Shown: piece by piece, positions 15,588-24,226 of the stretch
How the letters are laid out: each line of letters starts with the position of its first letter
Position numbering within the stretch: position 1 is the first letter of the stretch
Assembly: GCA_002436085.1 (NCBI GenBank)
Contig: DIXT01000027.1
Coordinates: forward strand, 12,735-76,734
DNA from: Anaerolineaceae bacterium UBA6073
Lineage (GTDB): Bacteria; Chloroflexota; Anaerolineae; Anaerolineales; Anaerolineaceae
DNA length: 64,000 bases
Reading direction: 5' to 3'
Notes under the pieces: model-generated
What the model was told of the DNA's origin: nothing
The model's database searches: none
The model's input: only the letters and a program-made list of their open reading frames with translations
Made by a program: the position numbers and the translations under genes

Positions 15588-17072
15588 TCAGCCCTCCACC
15601 TGTTTTGTCTGTCGGAATAAGTATTCTGAACCGGTGCCGCGCTTGGTCACTTCCAGCGGAGAGATGCCGAGCTCGCGGGAAAGAATGGTCACCACGCGGG
15701 TCATGTCAAAACCGCCCTGGCAGCGGCCGGTGCCCAGCCAGGTGCGCCGCTTAATGGCGTCGTAAGTCCGGGCGGGAATCGGCGCGCGAATCTCCGCGAT
15801 AATTTCGCCCTCGGTGATATTCTCGCAGCGGCAAATGACCTGTCCGAAGCGGGGGTCCATCTCGACCAGCAGCTGACGGTCCTTGTGAGACATATTGCGG
15901 AAGCGCGGTCTGCCGGGTCGGATCGGGTCCCAATCCTTTTTCTCTACAAACTTTTCGCCGGCGTCGCGCAGCATGTCCACCACCTCTTCAGCGATGGCCG
16001 GCGCTGAGGTCAGCCCGGGCGATTCGATGCCGCCCAGGTTCACCAGGCCCTGCACCTCTTCCGGTATTTCGATGATGTAATCGTTGTTATAAACCACACC
16101 GGGCGTCTTGCAGGGACCGTTGCCCATCGGGCGCAGGCCTGCAAAGTTCGCAATGGAATGGCGCAGGTTCAAAGATGGTACCAGCTTGAGCGCGCCGGCC
16201 GCCACTTCCTCCAGCCCCTCTTTGGTGGAGGAGGTATCTTCTTTATCCTCGATAATCGTGCCATTCGGTCCGGCGATGGTGTTCTCGTGCAGCGTGGTGG
16301 TCACCAGGATGCCCTTGCCCTTGGCGGAAGGTACCGGGAAAAGCACATTGTCAATGGAAACATCCGCGCGGTCAAAGATATAATACTCGCCCTTACGCGG
16401 TTTGATGATGAATTCCGGACGCACGCCGGCTTTGTGCATCACGTCGTCGGAATAGATGCCGGCGGAGTTGATGACCCAACGGCACAGGAAATCCCCGCGG
16501 TTGGTGCGCACGCCGATGATGCGTTTACCTTCCATGATGAAATCCTGGAAGGCGGTGTTCAGCAGCACTTTCGCGCCATTCATCACGGCGTTTTCACCCG
16601 CGGCTACAGTAACCTGGAAGGGGTCGCAGATGCCGCCGGTGGAAGCCCACAGCGCGCCGCTTGTCTCAGGGTTGATGTTCTTCTCGCGAGCGCGCATTTC
16701 CGCGCCGTCGATCATCATCATGCCGGGCACGCCGTTCTTTTTACCCTGGTCCATCAGCTTGTGCACCAGCGGGAGCTCATCGTCCCCGATCGCCACCACA
16801 TAGTCGCCGCGCCGTTCGAAGGCGAAATTGAGTTCGCCAGCCAGCGTATCCCACATGGCATTGCCTTTTACGTTCATGCGGGCTTTCAGGGAGCCGGGCA
16901 GTGGGTCGTAGCCAGCGTGGACAATGGCGGTATTGGCGCTTGAGCAGCCCATACCGACATCGGCTTCTTTCTCAATGAGCAGCACCTTCCCTTCATACCG
17001 GGAAAGCCAGCGGGCGATCATGCATCCGACCACTCCCCCGCCGATGATAATATAATCATATTTTTCCTGCAC
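15588..17072 (-). CDS. glpA: GlpA-like FAD-dependent glycerol-3-phosphate dehydrogenase with C-terminal BFD-like domain
   Basis: 494 residues from GTG at 17072, which has GGAGGT four bases upstream; a TTG at 17084 would place that SD inside the gene. N-terminal IIIGGGVVGC binds FAD; the DAO fold runs to about residue 380. A BFD-like [2Fe-2S] domain (about 405-465) has CRC at 414-416 and GRCQGG with Cys451. The expected fourth ligand at 456 is Asp (FD instead of FC). It oxidises sn-glycerol-3-phosphate to dihydroxyacetone phosphate. It is the first gene of the three-gene operon, transcribed away from glpF-dhaK-glpK. Confidence 0.82.
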   Translation of the reverse strand: MQEKYDYIIIGGGVVGCMIARWLSRYEGKVLLIEKEADVGMGCSSANTAIVHAGYDPLPGSLKARMNVKGNAMWDTLAGELNFAFERRGDYVVAIGDDELPLVHKLMDQGKKNGVPGMMMIDGAEMRAREKNINPETSGALWASTGGICDPFQVTVAAGENAVMNGAKVLLNTAFQDFIMEGKRIIGVRTNRGDFLCRWVINSAGIYSDDVMHKAGVRPEFIIKPRKGEYYIFDRADVSIDNVLFPVPSAKGKGILVTTTLHENTIAGPNGTIIEDKEDTSSTKEGLEEVAAGALKLVPSLNLRHSIANFAGLRPMGNGPCKTPGVVYNNDYIIEIPEEVQGLVNLGGIESPGLTSAPAIAEEVVDMLRDAGEKFVEKKDWDPIRPGRPRFRNMSHKDRQLLVEMDPRFGQVICRCENITEGEIIAEIRAPIPARTYDAIKRRTWLGTGRCQGGFDMTRVVTILSRELGISPLEVTKRGTGSEYLFRQTKQVEG

Positions 17073-17478
17073 GCTTACCTCCAATCAAAATTGTCACAAT
17101 CAAAAAAAGCAGCCGGTTTACCTTCCCGAGGAAAGCAGCCAGCGGCAATATTCCCAATTTGTAAAAGTACAGGCGCTCAAGCCGAAGAGTCAGCTTAGGC
17201 AGGCTGTCTTAATCAGAGATTCAGAAAAAAGATTGCGCTGCGCCCGGTTAAAAATTGACTGGGGAAGCTGCCTGAAGTCCAATTTTCTTTTCATTTTCAA
17301 GTCAATTCCCAAATCCCGCTGGTTCTTCGGTGAGTTCACGTGATTATATCAATAAATTGTCGTTTTGCGGCTTTTTCTGTATTTTTTACACGCATTCACC
17401 ATAATATTCGCGTTTCGTTATACCAATGTTTTTCCAGACACCCGCAGCGCAGGTTTTCAAACACAATAAAGGAATTTC
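17073..17478. other. Divergent intergenic region between the glpA operon and the esterase gene
   Basis: About 400 bases without a gene. It must hold the glpA promoter (minus strand) and the esterase promoter. It is AT-rich, with GATTGTGACAATTTTGATTG just upstream of the glpA SD (minus strand). I see no convincing -35/-10 pair. Confidence 0.4.
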
Positions 17479-18381
17479 ATGAAAAAGGTCATTCCACGCA
17501 TGCTGCTCCTTATGCTCTCCGCGCTGATTCTGCTGCCGCTCGGACTGCACCTGACGCTACGCGTCGCGGACCGGACAAACGGGTCGCTGATGAGTTCCGG
17601 GCAGGAGCGCCGTTATTTGCTGTATGTACCGGGGACGGCTGACCTCTCCCAACCCATCCCTTTAATCCTGACGCTGCACGGCTTTGCCCAATGGCCCGCC
17701 AATCAGGCTGATGTCAGTCAATGGAACGCTCTGGCAGACGCGCGCGGCTTCCTGGTCGTCTACCCGGCGGGTACGGGTTTCCCCAAGCGCTGGGACGCAG
17801 CCAGCCCTGCGGCAGAAAACGAGGATATCGTTTTTCTGTCTGATCTGATTGACTCGCTTTCGCGCGAGTACCCCATCGACCCGAACATGATTTACATCAA
17901 CGGGCTTTCTAACGGCGGGGGTATGTCCTTCGCGTTTTCCTGCGCATTCTTTGAAAGAGTGGCTGCCTTTGGCTCTGTTGCGGGGGCGTACGTGACGCCT
18001 TGGCAGAATTGTGAGCAGAAGCGCCAGGTGCCGGCCGTCATTTTTCACGGAGACGCGGACCCTATTGTGCCTTTTACCGGCGGGCAATCCGGTCGCAACA
18101 AATTGTTGCTGCCCGACATTGAAACCTGGGTGCGCCAGCTGGCTGAGCACAACGCTTGCTCCGGATCCACAGCGGAAATTCCGACGGCAGAGGGCGTGCG
18201 GGGCGAACGCTTTGAGAATTGCGCGGCAGACCTCGATTACTACATCGTCGCGGGCGGCGGTCATACCTGGCCTGATGGAAACCCGCTGCCAAAATGGATC
18301 ACGGGAAAAACCTCCGACCAGCTTGATGCCAGCACCGTGATGTGGGAATTCTTCCAGGCGCACTCGCTGAATACAGAGTAA
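17479..18381 (+). CDS. Secreted alpha/beta-hydrolase, CE1/PHB-depolymerase-like (LpqC type) esterase
   Basis: 300 residues. Residues 1-30 form a signal peptide or anchor (MKKVIPRMLLLMLSALILLP). The alpha/beta-hydrolase core shows LILTLHGFAQ (oxyanion region), the nucleophile motif GLSNGGGMS, the acid in FHGDADPIVPF and the catalytic His in GGGHTWPDG. Relatives include feruloyl and acetylxylan esterases and polyhydroxybutyrate depolymerases. It probably removes acyl groups from polysaccharide outside the cell; substrate is not determined. SD is AAAGGAATTTC. A short terminator follows. Confidence 0.82.
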   Translation: MKKVIPRMLLLMLSALILLPLGLHLTLRVADRTNGSLMSSGQERRYLLYVPGTADLSQPIPLILTLHGFAQWPANQADVSQWNALADARGFLVVYPAGTGFPKRWDAASPAAENEDIVFLSDLIDSLSREYPIDPNMIYINGLSNGGGMSFAFSCAFFERVAAFGSVAGAYVTPWQNCEQKRQVPAVIFHGDADPIVPFTGGQSGRNKLLLPDIETWVRQLAEHNACSGSTAEIPTAEGVRGERFENCAADLDYYIVAGGGHTWPDGNPLPKWITGKTSDQLDASTVMWEFFQAHSLNTE

Positions 18382-18415
18382 AATCTGGATTTAACAAATG
18401 TTTAAAGAATACAGG

Positions 18416-18437
18416 AACAAATTAATATTTGTTTTTT
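18416..18437 (+). terminator. Weak Rho-independent terminator after the esterase gene
   Basis: AACAAAT / ATTTGTT stem with loop TAAT followed by TTTT. All A/T except one pair, so strength is doubtful. Confidence 0.5.
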
Positions 18438-18511
18438 GCCTGTTTGTATAACTGTTATTCATTGCCTGTTTGTATAAACTCGTTGACTCGCAACAAACAA
18501 TATGCTATAGT
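18436..18511 (+). promoter_or_regulatory. glpF promoter with two upstream 16-bp direct repeats
   Basis: TTGACT (18483-18488), 17-base spacer, TATAGT (18506-18511); predicted start near 18519. Just upstream, TTGCCTGTTTGTATAA occurs exactly twice (18436-18451 and 18462-18477), 26 bases apart, the placing expected for an activator. The first copy overlaps the preceding terminator's T-run. Confidence 0.65.
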
Positions 18512-18545
18512 AAATACAATTCGGAAAACTCCAGCCGCCCATTTT

Positions 18546-18689
18546 ATGGGTGATAAGCATTACTGGAAGTTGTGTTGTGGATCGCAATGTCAGGAGGAAT
18601 GCGGGCAGGACCAGCTTGCTAAGAAAATAGACCGCTTTTTACATATCGGCCGCGTGGAGTTGAGTCTCATCTCATTATCTCCACAGTGA
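18546..18689 (+). CDS. Putative 47-residue Cys-rich small protein in the glpF leader
   Basis: ATG GGT GAT AAG opens a 47-codon frame with HYWKLCCGSQCQEECGQ (four Cys in 8 residues) and an AKKIDRFLHIGRVEL helix. It lies between the promoter start (~18519) and glpF. No clear SD precedes the ATG, which is about 27 nt from the predicted transcript start. The cysteine cluster suggests metal binding if the protein is made. It could instead be untranslated leader RNA. Confidence 0.4.
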   Translation: MGDKHYWKLCCGSQCQEECGQDQLAKKIDRFLHIGRVELSLISLSPQ

Positions 18690-18839
18690 TTGATCCACAT
18701 CCTAACAACTTCGTTTGAGTAATTTGGAGTAACTTTTTTACGAAAGGAGGCACCAGGAATAAGACCAAACCTTTGTAGACCGTTCAACCCCAAACTTTTA
18801 AGATCATTTTAAACATATTCAAAAGGAGATTTTGTAAAG

Positions 18840-19634
18840 ATGGAAAACAGAACGTTCAAAGAGTTTATCGGTGAGGTGTTTGGTACATTTATCCTCATCC
18901 TGCTTGGTGACGGTGTGGTTGCCAATGTTGGTTTGGCCCCCCGTGTTGCAGGCACCGCCTACAACTGGAACACCATTACCATCGGCTGGGCCTTCGCGGT
19001 CATCATTGCCGTGTACGTGTCCGCTGGCGTCTCCGGCGCTCACCTGAACCCTGCTGTGACCCTCGGTCTGGCAGTTCGCCGCGGCTTCCCGTGGAAAAAG
19101 GTCCTCCCCTATATCGTTGCTCAGATGATCGGCGCCTTCCTCGGCGCTGCCGCTGTGTACCTTGTGTACCGCGACGGCCTCGTGGCTGCCGGCATGCCCA
19201 ACGTGTGGTCAACCGGTCCTGGTGCTGTTTACGATACCGTCTTCTTTGGCGCTGACAAAGCCGGCGCTGCGGGAACCTCCTACAGCATGCTGACCACCAT
19301 CATCGCCGAACTGTTCGGTACCTTCATGCTCACCTGGGGTATTGCTGCCAGCGGCGACCTGAAGAACAATGGTCTGAAGGATAACCTGGGCGGCCTCATT
19401 GTGGGCTTCACCGTGCTCGCAGTTGGTCTCTCTCTCGGCGGCCCCAGCGGCTACTCCATCAATCCTGCCCGTGACCTCGGCCCCCGCCTCTTCGGCGCGT
19501 TGGCTGGCACCAAGGGCCTCTTCGATGGTCTGTACTGGCTGATCCCGCCGGTGCTCGTGCCCGCAATCGCTGGCCCCATCGGCTTCTGGCTGTACGATGT
19601 GCTCGTCGCCAAGAATCTGCCCAAGAAAGACTAA
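18840..19634 (+). CDS. glpF: Glycerol facilitator, aquaglyceroporin
   Basis: 264 residues, MIP family with six membrane helices. Both pore motifs are present: HLNPAVTLG (about 62-70) and SINPARDLGPR (about 204-214). The Asp after NPAR (NPARD) is the aquaglyceroporin form. It passively admits glycerol. AAAAGGAG lies 12 bases before the ATG. It is the first large gene after a leader of about 320 nt and is followed by dhaK after 75 bases with no terminator. Confidence 0.93.
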   Translation: MENRTFKEFIGEVFGTFILILLGDGVVANVGLAPRVAGTAYNWNTITIGWAFAVIIAVYVSAGVSGAHLNPAVTLGLAVRRGFPWKKVLPYIVAQMIGAFLGAAAVYLVYRDGLVAAGMPNVWSTGPGAVYDTVFFGADKAGAAGTSYSMLTTIIAELFGTFMLTWGIAASGDLKNNGLKDNLGGLIVGFTVLAVGLSLGGPSGYSINPARDLGPRLFGALAGTKGLFDGLYWLIPPVLVPAIAGPIGFWLYDVLVAKNLPKKD

Positions 19635-19709
19635 TTTTTAAAATCGGAACGACAGCCGCTGCATCTGCACGCTAGTCTGAATGATTAGTTTAGAAAGGAG
19701 ACACTGCTT

Positions 19710-20711
19710 ATGAAGAAATTAATTAACAAGCCCGAGGATGTCGTTTTGGAGGAGCTTCAGGGTATCGAGCTGGCTCACCCTGACATCGTAAAGGTGTTCT
19801 ACGATCCAAATTACATCGTCCGTGCCGACGCCCCCGTGAAGGGAAAAGTAGGCCTTGTCTCCGGTGGAGGCAGCGGCCACGAACCCATGCACGGCGGTTT
19901 TGTGGGAATGGGAATGCTTGACGCCGCCTGCCCGGGCGCCGTTTTCACCAGCCCCACCCCCGATCAAATGCTCGAAGCCACCAAAGCCGTCAACGGCGGC
20001 GCAGGTGTCCTGCATATCGTCAAGAACTATACCGGCGACGTGATGAACTTCGAAATGGCTGCCGACCTGGCAAAGGAAGAAGGCATCGAAGTTGAGTCCG
20101 TCGTGGTGGATGACGATGTGGCTGTAAAGGACAGCACCTGGACTGCCGGACGACGCGGCGTTGGCCTGACCGTGCTGATGGAAAAGATTGTTGGCGCTGC
20201 CGCTGAAGAAGGCCGCTCCCTTAAGGAAGTTGCTGATCTGGCGCGCAAAGTCAACGCTCAAGGCCGCAGTATGGGCATGGCGCTCACTTCCTGTGTTGTC
20301 CCGCATGTTGGCAAACCGTCCTTTGACCTGCCCGAAGATGAGATGGAAATTGGCATCGGCATCCACGGCGAGCCTGGACGCGTCCGCATGAAGCTGGAAC
20401 CCGCCGACAAGGTGACCGAAATGCTGCTCACCCCGGTCGTCGAGGACCTGCCCTTCAAGGCTGGCGATGAAGTTTTGCTGTTCGTCAACAGCATGGGCGG
20501 CACTCCCCTGATTGAACTCTACATTATTTACCGCAAAGCGGTTCAGATGCTTGAGGCGAAGGGTATTAAAGTGACCCGCCACCTGATCGGTCCCTACATC
20601 ACCAGTCTGGAAATGGCTGGAGCTTCCATCACCCTGCTCAAACTGGACGCTGACCTGACCAAACTCTGGGACGCGCCGGTGAAGACCGCTGGAATGCGCT
20701 GGGGAATTTAG
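19710..20711 (+). CDS. dhaK: PTS-dependent dihydroxyacetone kinase, substrate-binding subunit DhaK
   Basis: 333 residues. GLVSGGGSGHEPMHGGFVG is the N-terminal substrate loop; IGIHGEPG carries the His (about 219) that binds dihydroxyacetone covalently as a hemiaminal. It presents the substrate to phospho-DhaL. SD AAAGGAG precedes the ATG. A strong hairpin lies between it and dhaL. Confidence 0.95.
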   Translation: MKKLINKPEDVVLEELQGIELAHPDIVKVFYDPNYIVRADAPVKGKVGLVSGGGSGHEPMHGGFVGMGMLDAACPGAVFTSPTPDQMLEATKAVNGGAGVLHIVKNYTGDVMNFEMAADLAKEEGIEVESVVVDDDVAVKDSTWTAGRRGVGLTVLMEKIVGAAAEEGRSLKEVADLARKVNAQGRSMGMALTSCVVPHVGKPSFDLPEDEMEIGIGIHGEPGRVRMKLEPADKVTEMLLTPVVEDLPFKAGDEVLLFVNSMGGTPLIELYIIYRKAVQMLEAKGIKVTRHLIGPYITSLEMAGASITLLKLDADLTKLWDAPVKTAGMRWGI

Positions 20712-20725
20712 TAACGATGCACATA

Positions 20726-20756
20726 GGTTCTGGAGTGGATTTTTCACTCCAGAACC
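20726..20756 (+). other. 12-bp perfect RNA hairpin between dhaK and dhaL
   Basis: GGTTCTGGAGTG (20726-20737) pairs fully with CACTCCAGAACC (20745-20756) around a 7-base loop. No T-run follows, so it is more likely a processing or stability element than a terminator. Confidence 0.6.
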
Positions 20757-20775
20757 GCTTTATACGAGGTAAAAC

Positions 20776-21411
20776 GTGGCTATATCAAGAGATGATGTTT
20801 TAGCGTGGATTCGGGCCTTTGCCCAGATCATAGAGGAAAACAACGAATATCTTACCAACCTCGATCGCGAAATTGGCGACGCGGATCACGGTGCCAATAT
20901 GAACCGGGGCTTTAAAGCTGTCATGACCAAACTGCCAACGCTGGAAACAGGAGATATTCCCAGCATCCTGAAGGGTGTAGGGATGACGCTGCTGTCCTCC
21001 GTTGGCGGCGCGAGCGGTCCTTTATATTCAACGGTTTTTATGCAACTCAGCAAAACCTTTGCGGGGAAAGAACAGCTTGAACTGGCTGACTGGTGTGCGG
21101 GTTGGGAAGCAGCCGAACAAGGCGTGCAGATGCGCGGGAAAGCAGTCCCCGGGGAAAAAACCATGGTGGACGCAATGCAGCCCGCGTTGGACGCGCTGAA
21201 AGAAGCGGTTGCGCAAAACCTGCCCATTGGCGAAGGACTGCGCAAATCTGCGGATGCAGCTCATGAGGGTATGTTGGCAACTATTCCGTTGGTTGCGCGC
21301 AAAGGCCGCGCCAGTTATTTGGGCGAGCGCAGCGCAAACCATCAGGATCCCGGCGCGACTTCCACCTATTTTCTGCTTGACTCAGCCGCAAAAACCTGGG
21401 CAAATTGTTAA
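20776..21411 (+). CDS. dhaL: Dihydroxyacetone kinase ADP-binding subunit DhaL
   Basis: 211 residues from GTG with GAGGT upstream. The nucleotide/Mg site DREIGDADHGANM (about 29-41) with its conserved Asp residues, and SVGGASGPLY (about 75), are DhaL hallmarks; GAMSTYF-like GATSTYFLLD ends it. It holds a tightly bound ADP that is rephosphorylated by DhaM and phosphorylates dihydroxyacetone on DhaK. It is followed by glpK after 43 bases. Confidence 0.93.
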   Translation: MAISRDDVLAWIRAFAQIIEENNEYLTNLDREIGDADHGANMNRGFKAVMTKLPTLETGDIPSILKGVGMTLLSSVGGASGPLYSTVFMQLSKTFAGKEQLELADWCAGWEAAEQGVQMRGKAVPGEKTMVDAMQPALDALKEAVAQNLPIGEGLRKSADAAHEGMLATIPLVARKGRASYLGERSANHQDPGATSTYFLLDSAAKTWANC

Positions 21412-21454
21412 TGCCCGGATACTGTCAAATTCAATTAGTATAAAAGGAGAAACA

Positions 21455-22954
21455 ATGGCAAAGTACGTAGGAGCAGTTGATCAGGGTACTACCAGCACCC
21501 GCTTTATGATTTTTGACCACAAGGGCGCAGTGGTAGGCTATGATCAGAAAGAACACGAACAGATTTACCCGAAACCCGGTTGGGTAGAACACAATCCCCT
21601 TGAGATCTGGCAGGCTACACAGGACGTTATCAAAGGCGCTCTGGAAAAACTCCATATCGATATCAAGGAAATCGCCGCGGTCGGCGTCACCAACCAGCGC
21701 GAAACCACCGTAGTCTGGGAAAAAGCCACCGGCAAACCCGTCTACAACGCCATCGTCTGGCAGGACACCCGCACAGACCAAATCTGCAACGAACTCGCCA
21801 AAGAAGGCGGTCAGGACAAATACCGCACCAAAGTTGGTCTGCCTCTGGCGACCTACTTCTCCGGTATGAAAGTCAAGTGGATTCTGGACAACGTTCCCGG
21901 CGTCCGCGAAAGAGCTGAAAAAGGCGAAATTCTCTTCGGCAACATCGACACCTGGGTGATCTGGAACCTCACCGGCGGCCCCAAGGGCGGTGTGCATGTG
22001 ACCGATGTCACCAATGGCTCCCGCACCTTCATGATGAATCTGGAAACCCTTGACTGGGATCCCGATATGCTGAAAGACCTCGGCATCCCGCGCGCTATGC
22101 TCCCGACGATCAAACCCTCCTCTGAAGTTTATGGCTACTGCCAGAACTCCGGTTTGGACGGCATCCCGGTAGCAGGCGACCTGGGCGACCAGCAAGCCGC
22201 GCTCTTCGGCCAGACTTGCTACGATGCAGGCGAAGCCAAGAACACTTACGGCACCGGCTGCTTCATGCTCATGAACACCGGCACCAAACCGATCCAGTCC
22301 AAGAATGGTCTGCTGACCACCCTCGGCTACAAGATTGGCAAAGAACCCGCCGTGTACGCCCTTGAAGGCTCCATCGCCATCACCGGCGCCCTCGTGCAGT
22401 GGATGCGCGACAACCTCAAGATGATCCAGAAGTCAGCTGACATCGAAGAGCTGGCCAAGACTGTTGATGATGCCGGCGGCATTTACTTCGTGCCTGCCTT
22501 CTCCGGTCTCTTCGCTCCCTATTGGAAGAGCGATGCCCGCGGCGCTATCGTTGGTCTGACCCGCTACGTTGCTGCCGGCCATCTCGCCCGCGCAGTCCTG
22601 GAAGCCACCGCTTACCAGACCCGCGAAGTGCTGGATGCCATGAACCTGGACTCCGGCGTTCCGCTGAAAGCCCTCAAGGTTGACGGCGGCATGGTCTTCA
22701 ACGAGACCCTGATGCAGTTCCAGGCCGATATCCTGGGCGTGCCCGTAATTCGCCCGACCGTTGCGGAAACCACCGCTCTCGGTGCTGCCTATGCCGCTGG
22801 TTTGGCTGTAGGCTTCTGGGAGAAAGTTGACGACCTGCGCGTTAACTGGGGCAAGGATAAGGAATGGGAACCCAAGATGGATCCCGAGACACGTGCCAAA
22901 CTCTACAAGGGTTGGAAGAAGGCCGTGACCCGCACATTCGATTGGGTCGAATAG
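21455..22954 (+). CDS. glpK: Glycerol kinase
   Basis: 499 residues, the family's usual length, from the ATG at 21455 preceded by AAAAGGAGAAAC. FGGY-kinase motifs: VGAVDQGTTSTRF (phosphate loop), GVTNQRETTVVWEK (about 75), GDLGDQQAALFGQ (about 240) and VDGGMVFNETLMQF (about 407). It phosphorylates glycerol admitted by GlpF to glycerol-3-phosphate. The residue after KTF-type activation loops was not assessed. Terminator downstream. Confidence 0.95.
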   Translation: MAKYVGAVDQGTTSTRFMIFDHKGAVVGYDQKEHEQIYPKPGWVEHNPLEIWQATQDVIKGALEKLHIDIKEIAAVGVTNQRETTVVWEKATGKPVYNAIVWQDTRTDQICNELAKEGGQDKYRTKVGLPLATYFSGMKVKWILDNVPGVRERAEKGEILFGNIDTWVIWNLTGGPKGGVHVTDVTNGSRTFMMNLETLDWDPDMLKDLGIPRAMLPTIKPSSEVYGYCQNSGLDGIPVAGDLGDQQAALFGQTCYDAGEAKNTYGTGCFMLMNTGTKPIQSKNGLLTTLGYKIGKEPAVYALEGSIAITGALVQWMRDNLKMIQKSADIEELAKTVDDAGGIYFVPAFSGLFAPYWKSDARGAIVGLTRYVAAGHLARAVLEATAYQTREVLDAMNLDSGVPLKALKVDGGMVFNETLMQFQADILGVPVIRPTVAETTALGAAYAAGLAVGFWEKVDDLRVNWGKDKEWEPKMDPETRAKLYKGWKKAVTRTFDWVE

Positions 22955-22974
22955 TTCTAAGTTTGAGTTAGAAT

Positions 22975-23014
22975 ACAGGGGCGACGCGATCAACACGCCG
23001 CCCCTGTTATTATT
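22975..23014 (+). terminator. Rho-independent terminator after glpK
   Basis: ACAGGGGCG (22975-22983) / CGCCCCTGT (22999-23007), then TATTATTAT. Confidence 0.75.
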
Positions 23015-23026
23015 ATCGGAGAAAAT

Positions 23027-23353
23027 ATGAGTAAACAAAGACCGCAAAAGAAAACTTCCAGCCCCTCGACTAAAGCCGCGGAAAACACAAAAAAACAAAG
23101 CGCTGAAAAAGAATCGAAACCAGCAGACATATTTAGAAGCCTTAGAGAGCCTTGGATTCAAAAGCGCAGCGCGATGATTGCTCTGACATTGGTCAGCATT
23201 GCGCTGATGGGGCTCGTCGCCTGGAATATTATCAAGGGCAGCGGAGATTGGGGGCAAGGCCTGCTGTGGGGCTTTGTTTTTGGAGCCAGTATCTGGCTGG
23301 TTTACTTCGGCATGACCTTATTTCACTCGTTGTTTAACAGTAAAAAGAAGTAA
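23027..23353 (+). CDS. Small two-helix membrane protein of unknown function
   Basis: 108 residues. The first ~45 are hydrophilic and rich in Lys, Ser and Gln (disordered). Two hydrophobic segments (about 50-68 and 78-98) follow, ending in NSKKK. I recognise no family. SD CGGAG. It sits between glpK and dhaM, after a terminator. Confidence 0.6.
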   Translation: MSKQRPQKKTSSPSTKAAENTKKQSAEKESKPADIFRSLREPWIQKRSAMIALTLVSIALMGLVAWNIIKGSGDWGQGLLWGFVFGASIWLVYFGMTLFHSLFNSKKK

Positions 23354-23425
23354 TTAAGCGGATATTGAATATGCAACCAGCGTTTTAATATTTTGTAGAA
23401 TTGTTACACGAAGAAAGGGGATGAT

Positions 23426-24166
23426 GTGGTTAATCTCCTATTAGTCTCACACAGCCACCAACTCGCGCAAGGCGTGGCTGAGCTTGTCCGTCAGATGGCG
23501 CCTTCAGACTCCGTCAAGATTGAGGTTGCCGCGGGGATTGGTGATAATAACCAGGAACTGGGCACCAATGCCGCCGAAATTATGGAAAAACTCATCGAGC
23601 TGCAATCCCCTGAGGGTATTCTGGTATTAATGGACCTGGGCAGCGCTTTGCTGAGCACCGACATGGCGCTCGAGATGCTTGAAGACGACCAAAAAACGAA
23701 CATTCGCATGTGTCCGGCGCCCTTTGTGGAAGGCGCGATTGCCGCCGGCGTACAAGCCAGTATGGGCGCAGACCTGGACGCTGTGTACCGCGAGGCCATG
23801 TCTGCCCTGCTCGCCAAGCAGGAACAAATCGCGCCTGGCAGCGCCGCGCCGTCCCTGGCCGCGGCACAAGCCCCGGCTGCTGAGGCCGTGGACCAAAGCG
23901 AATTTACTGTTGTGGTCAGCAATGCTTCCGGATTGCACGCGCGGCCGGCTGCTGTGTTCGCCAAAACCATCAGCGCTTACGACGCGAAAGTGACCGTCAC
24001 AAACCTGAGCGAAAACAAAGGCCCCCTGCACGTCAACGGCTTGATCGCGGTTATGCTGCTCGGCGCAAAAAAGGGAGATACCCTGCGAATCCAGGCGGAG
24101 GGTGGCCAGAAAACAGAAGTTCTGGACGCATTAGCAGAACTGTTCCGGAATAATTTTGGCGAGTAG
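23426..24166 (+). CDS. dhaM: PTS phosphocarrier DhaM, EIIA(Man)-HPr fusion
   Basis: 246 residues from GTG with AGGGG upstream. Domain 1 (about 1-125) is an EIIA of the mannose type with active His9 (NLLLVSHSHQ) and VLMDLGSALLSTDMAL. After an Ala/Pro linker, domain 2 (about 160-246) is HPr, with SGLHARPAAV giving the phosphoacceptor His171. It passes phosphate to the ADP on DhaL. The EI-like third domain of E. coli DhaM is missing, so it must be charged by a separate EI encoded elsewhere. Confidence 0.92.
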   Translation: MVNLLLVSHSHQLAQGVAELVRQMAPSDSVKIEVAAGIGDNNQELGTNAAEIMEKLIELQSPEGILVLMDLGSALLSTDMALEMLEDDQKTNIRMCPAPFVEGAIAAGVQASMGADLDAVYREAMSALLAKQEQIAPGSAAPSLAAAQAPAAEAVDQSEFTVVVSNASGLHARPAAVFAKTISAYDAKVTVTNLSENKGPLHVNGLIAVMLLGAKKGDTLRIQAEGGQKTEVLDALAELFRNNFGE

Positions 24167-24186
24167 TACTTTGGCACAGTAATTGC

Positions 24187-24226
24187 ACGACCTCTGGTAA
24201 GCTTACCGCCCGGAGGTCGTTTTTTT
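24187..24226 (+). terminator. Rho-independent terminator after dhaM
   Basis: ACGACCTCTGG (24187-24197) / CCGGAGGTCGT (24210-24220) with one G-T pair, then six T. The next gene's ATG is the very next base. Confidence 0.9.

Noticed and set aside
18740..18790. A second small gene after AAAGGAGG in the glpF leader
   Set aside because: No ATG, GTG or TTG at proper spacing opens a frame of useful length.
21209..21454. Upstream extension of glpK into dhaL
   Set aside because: Glycerol kinase motifs begin at the ATG at 21455, which has a strong SD.
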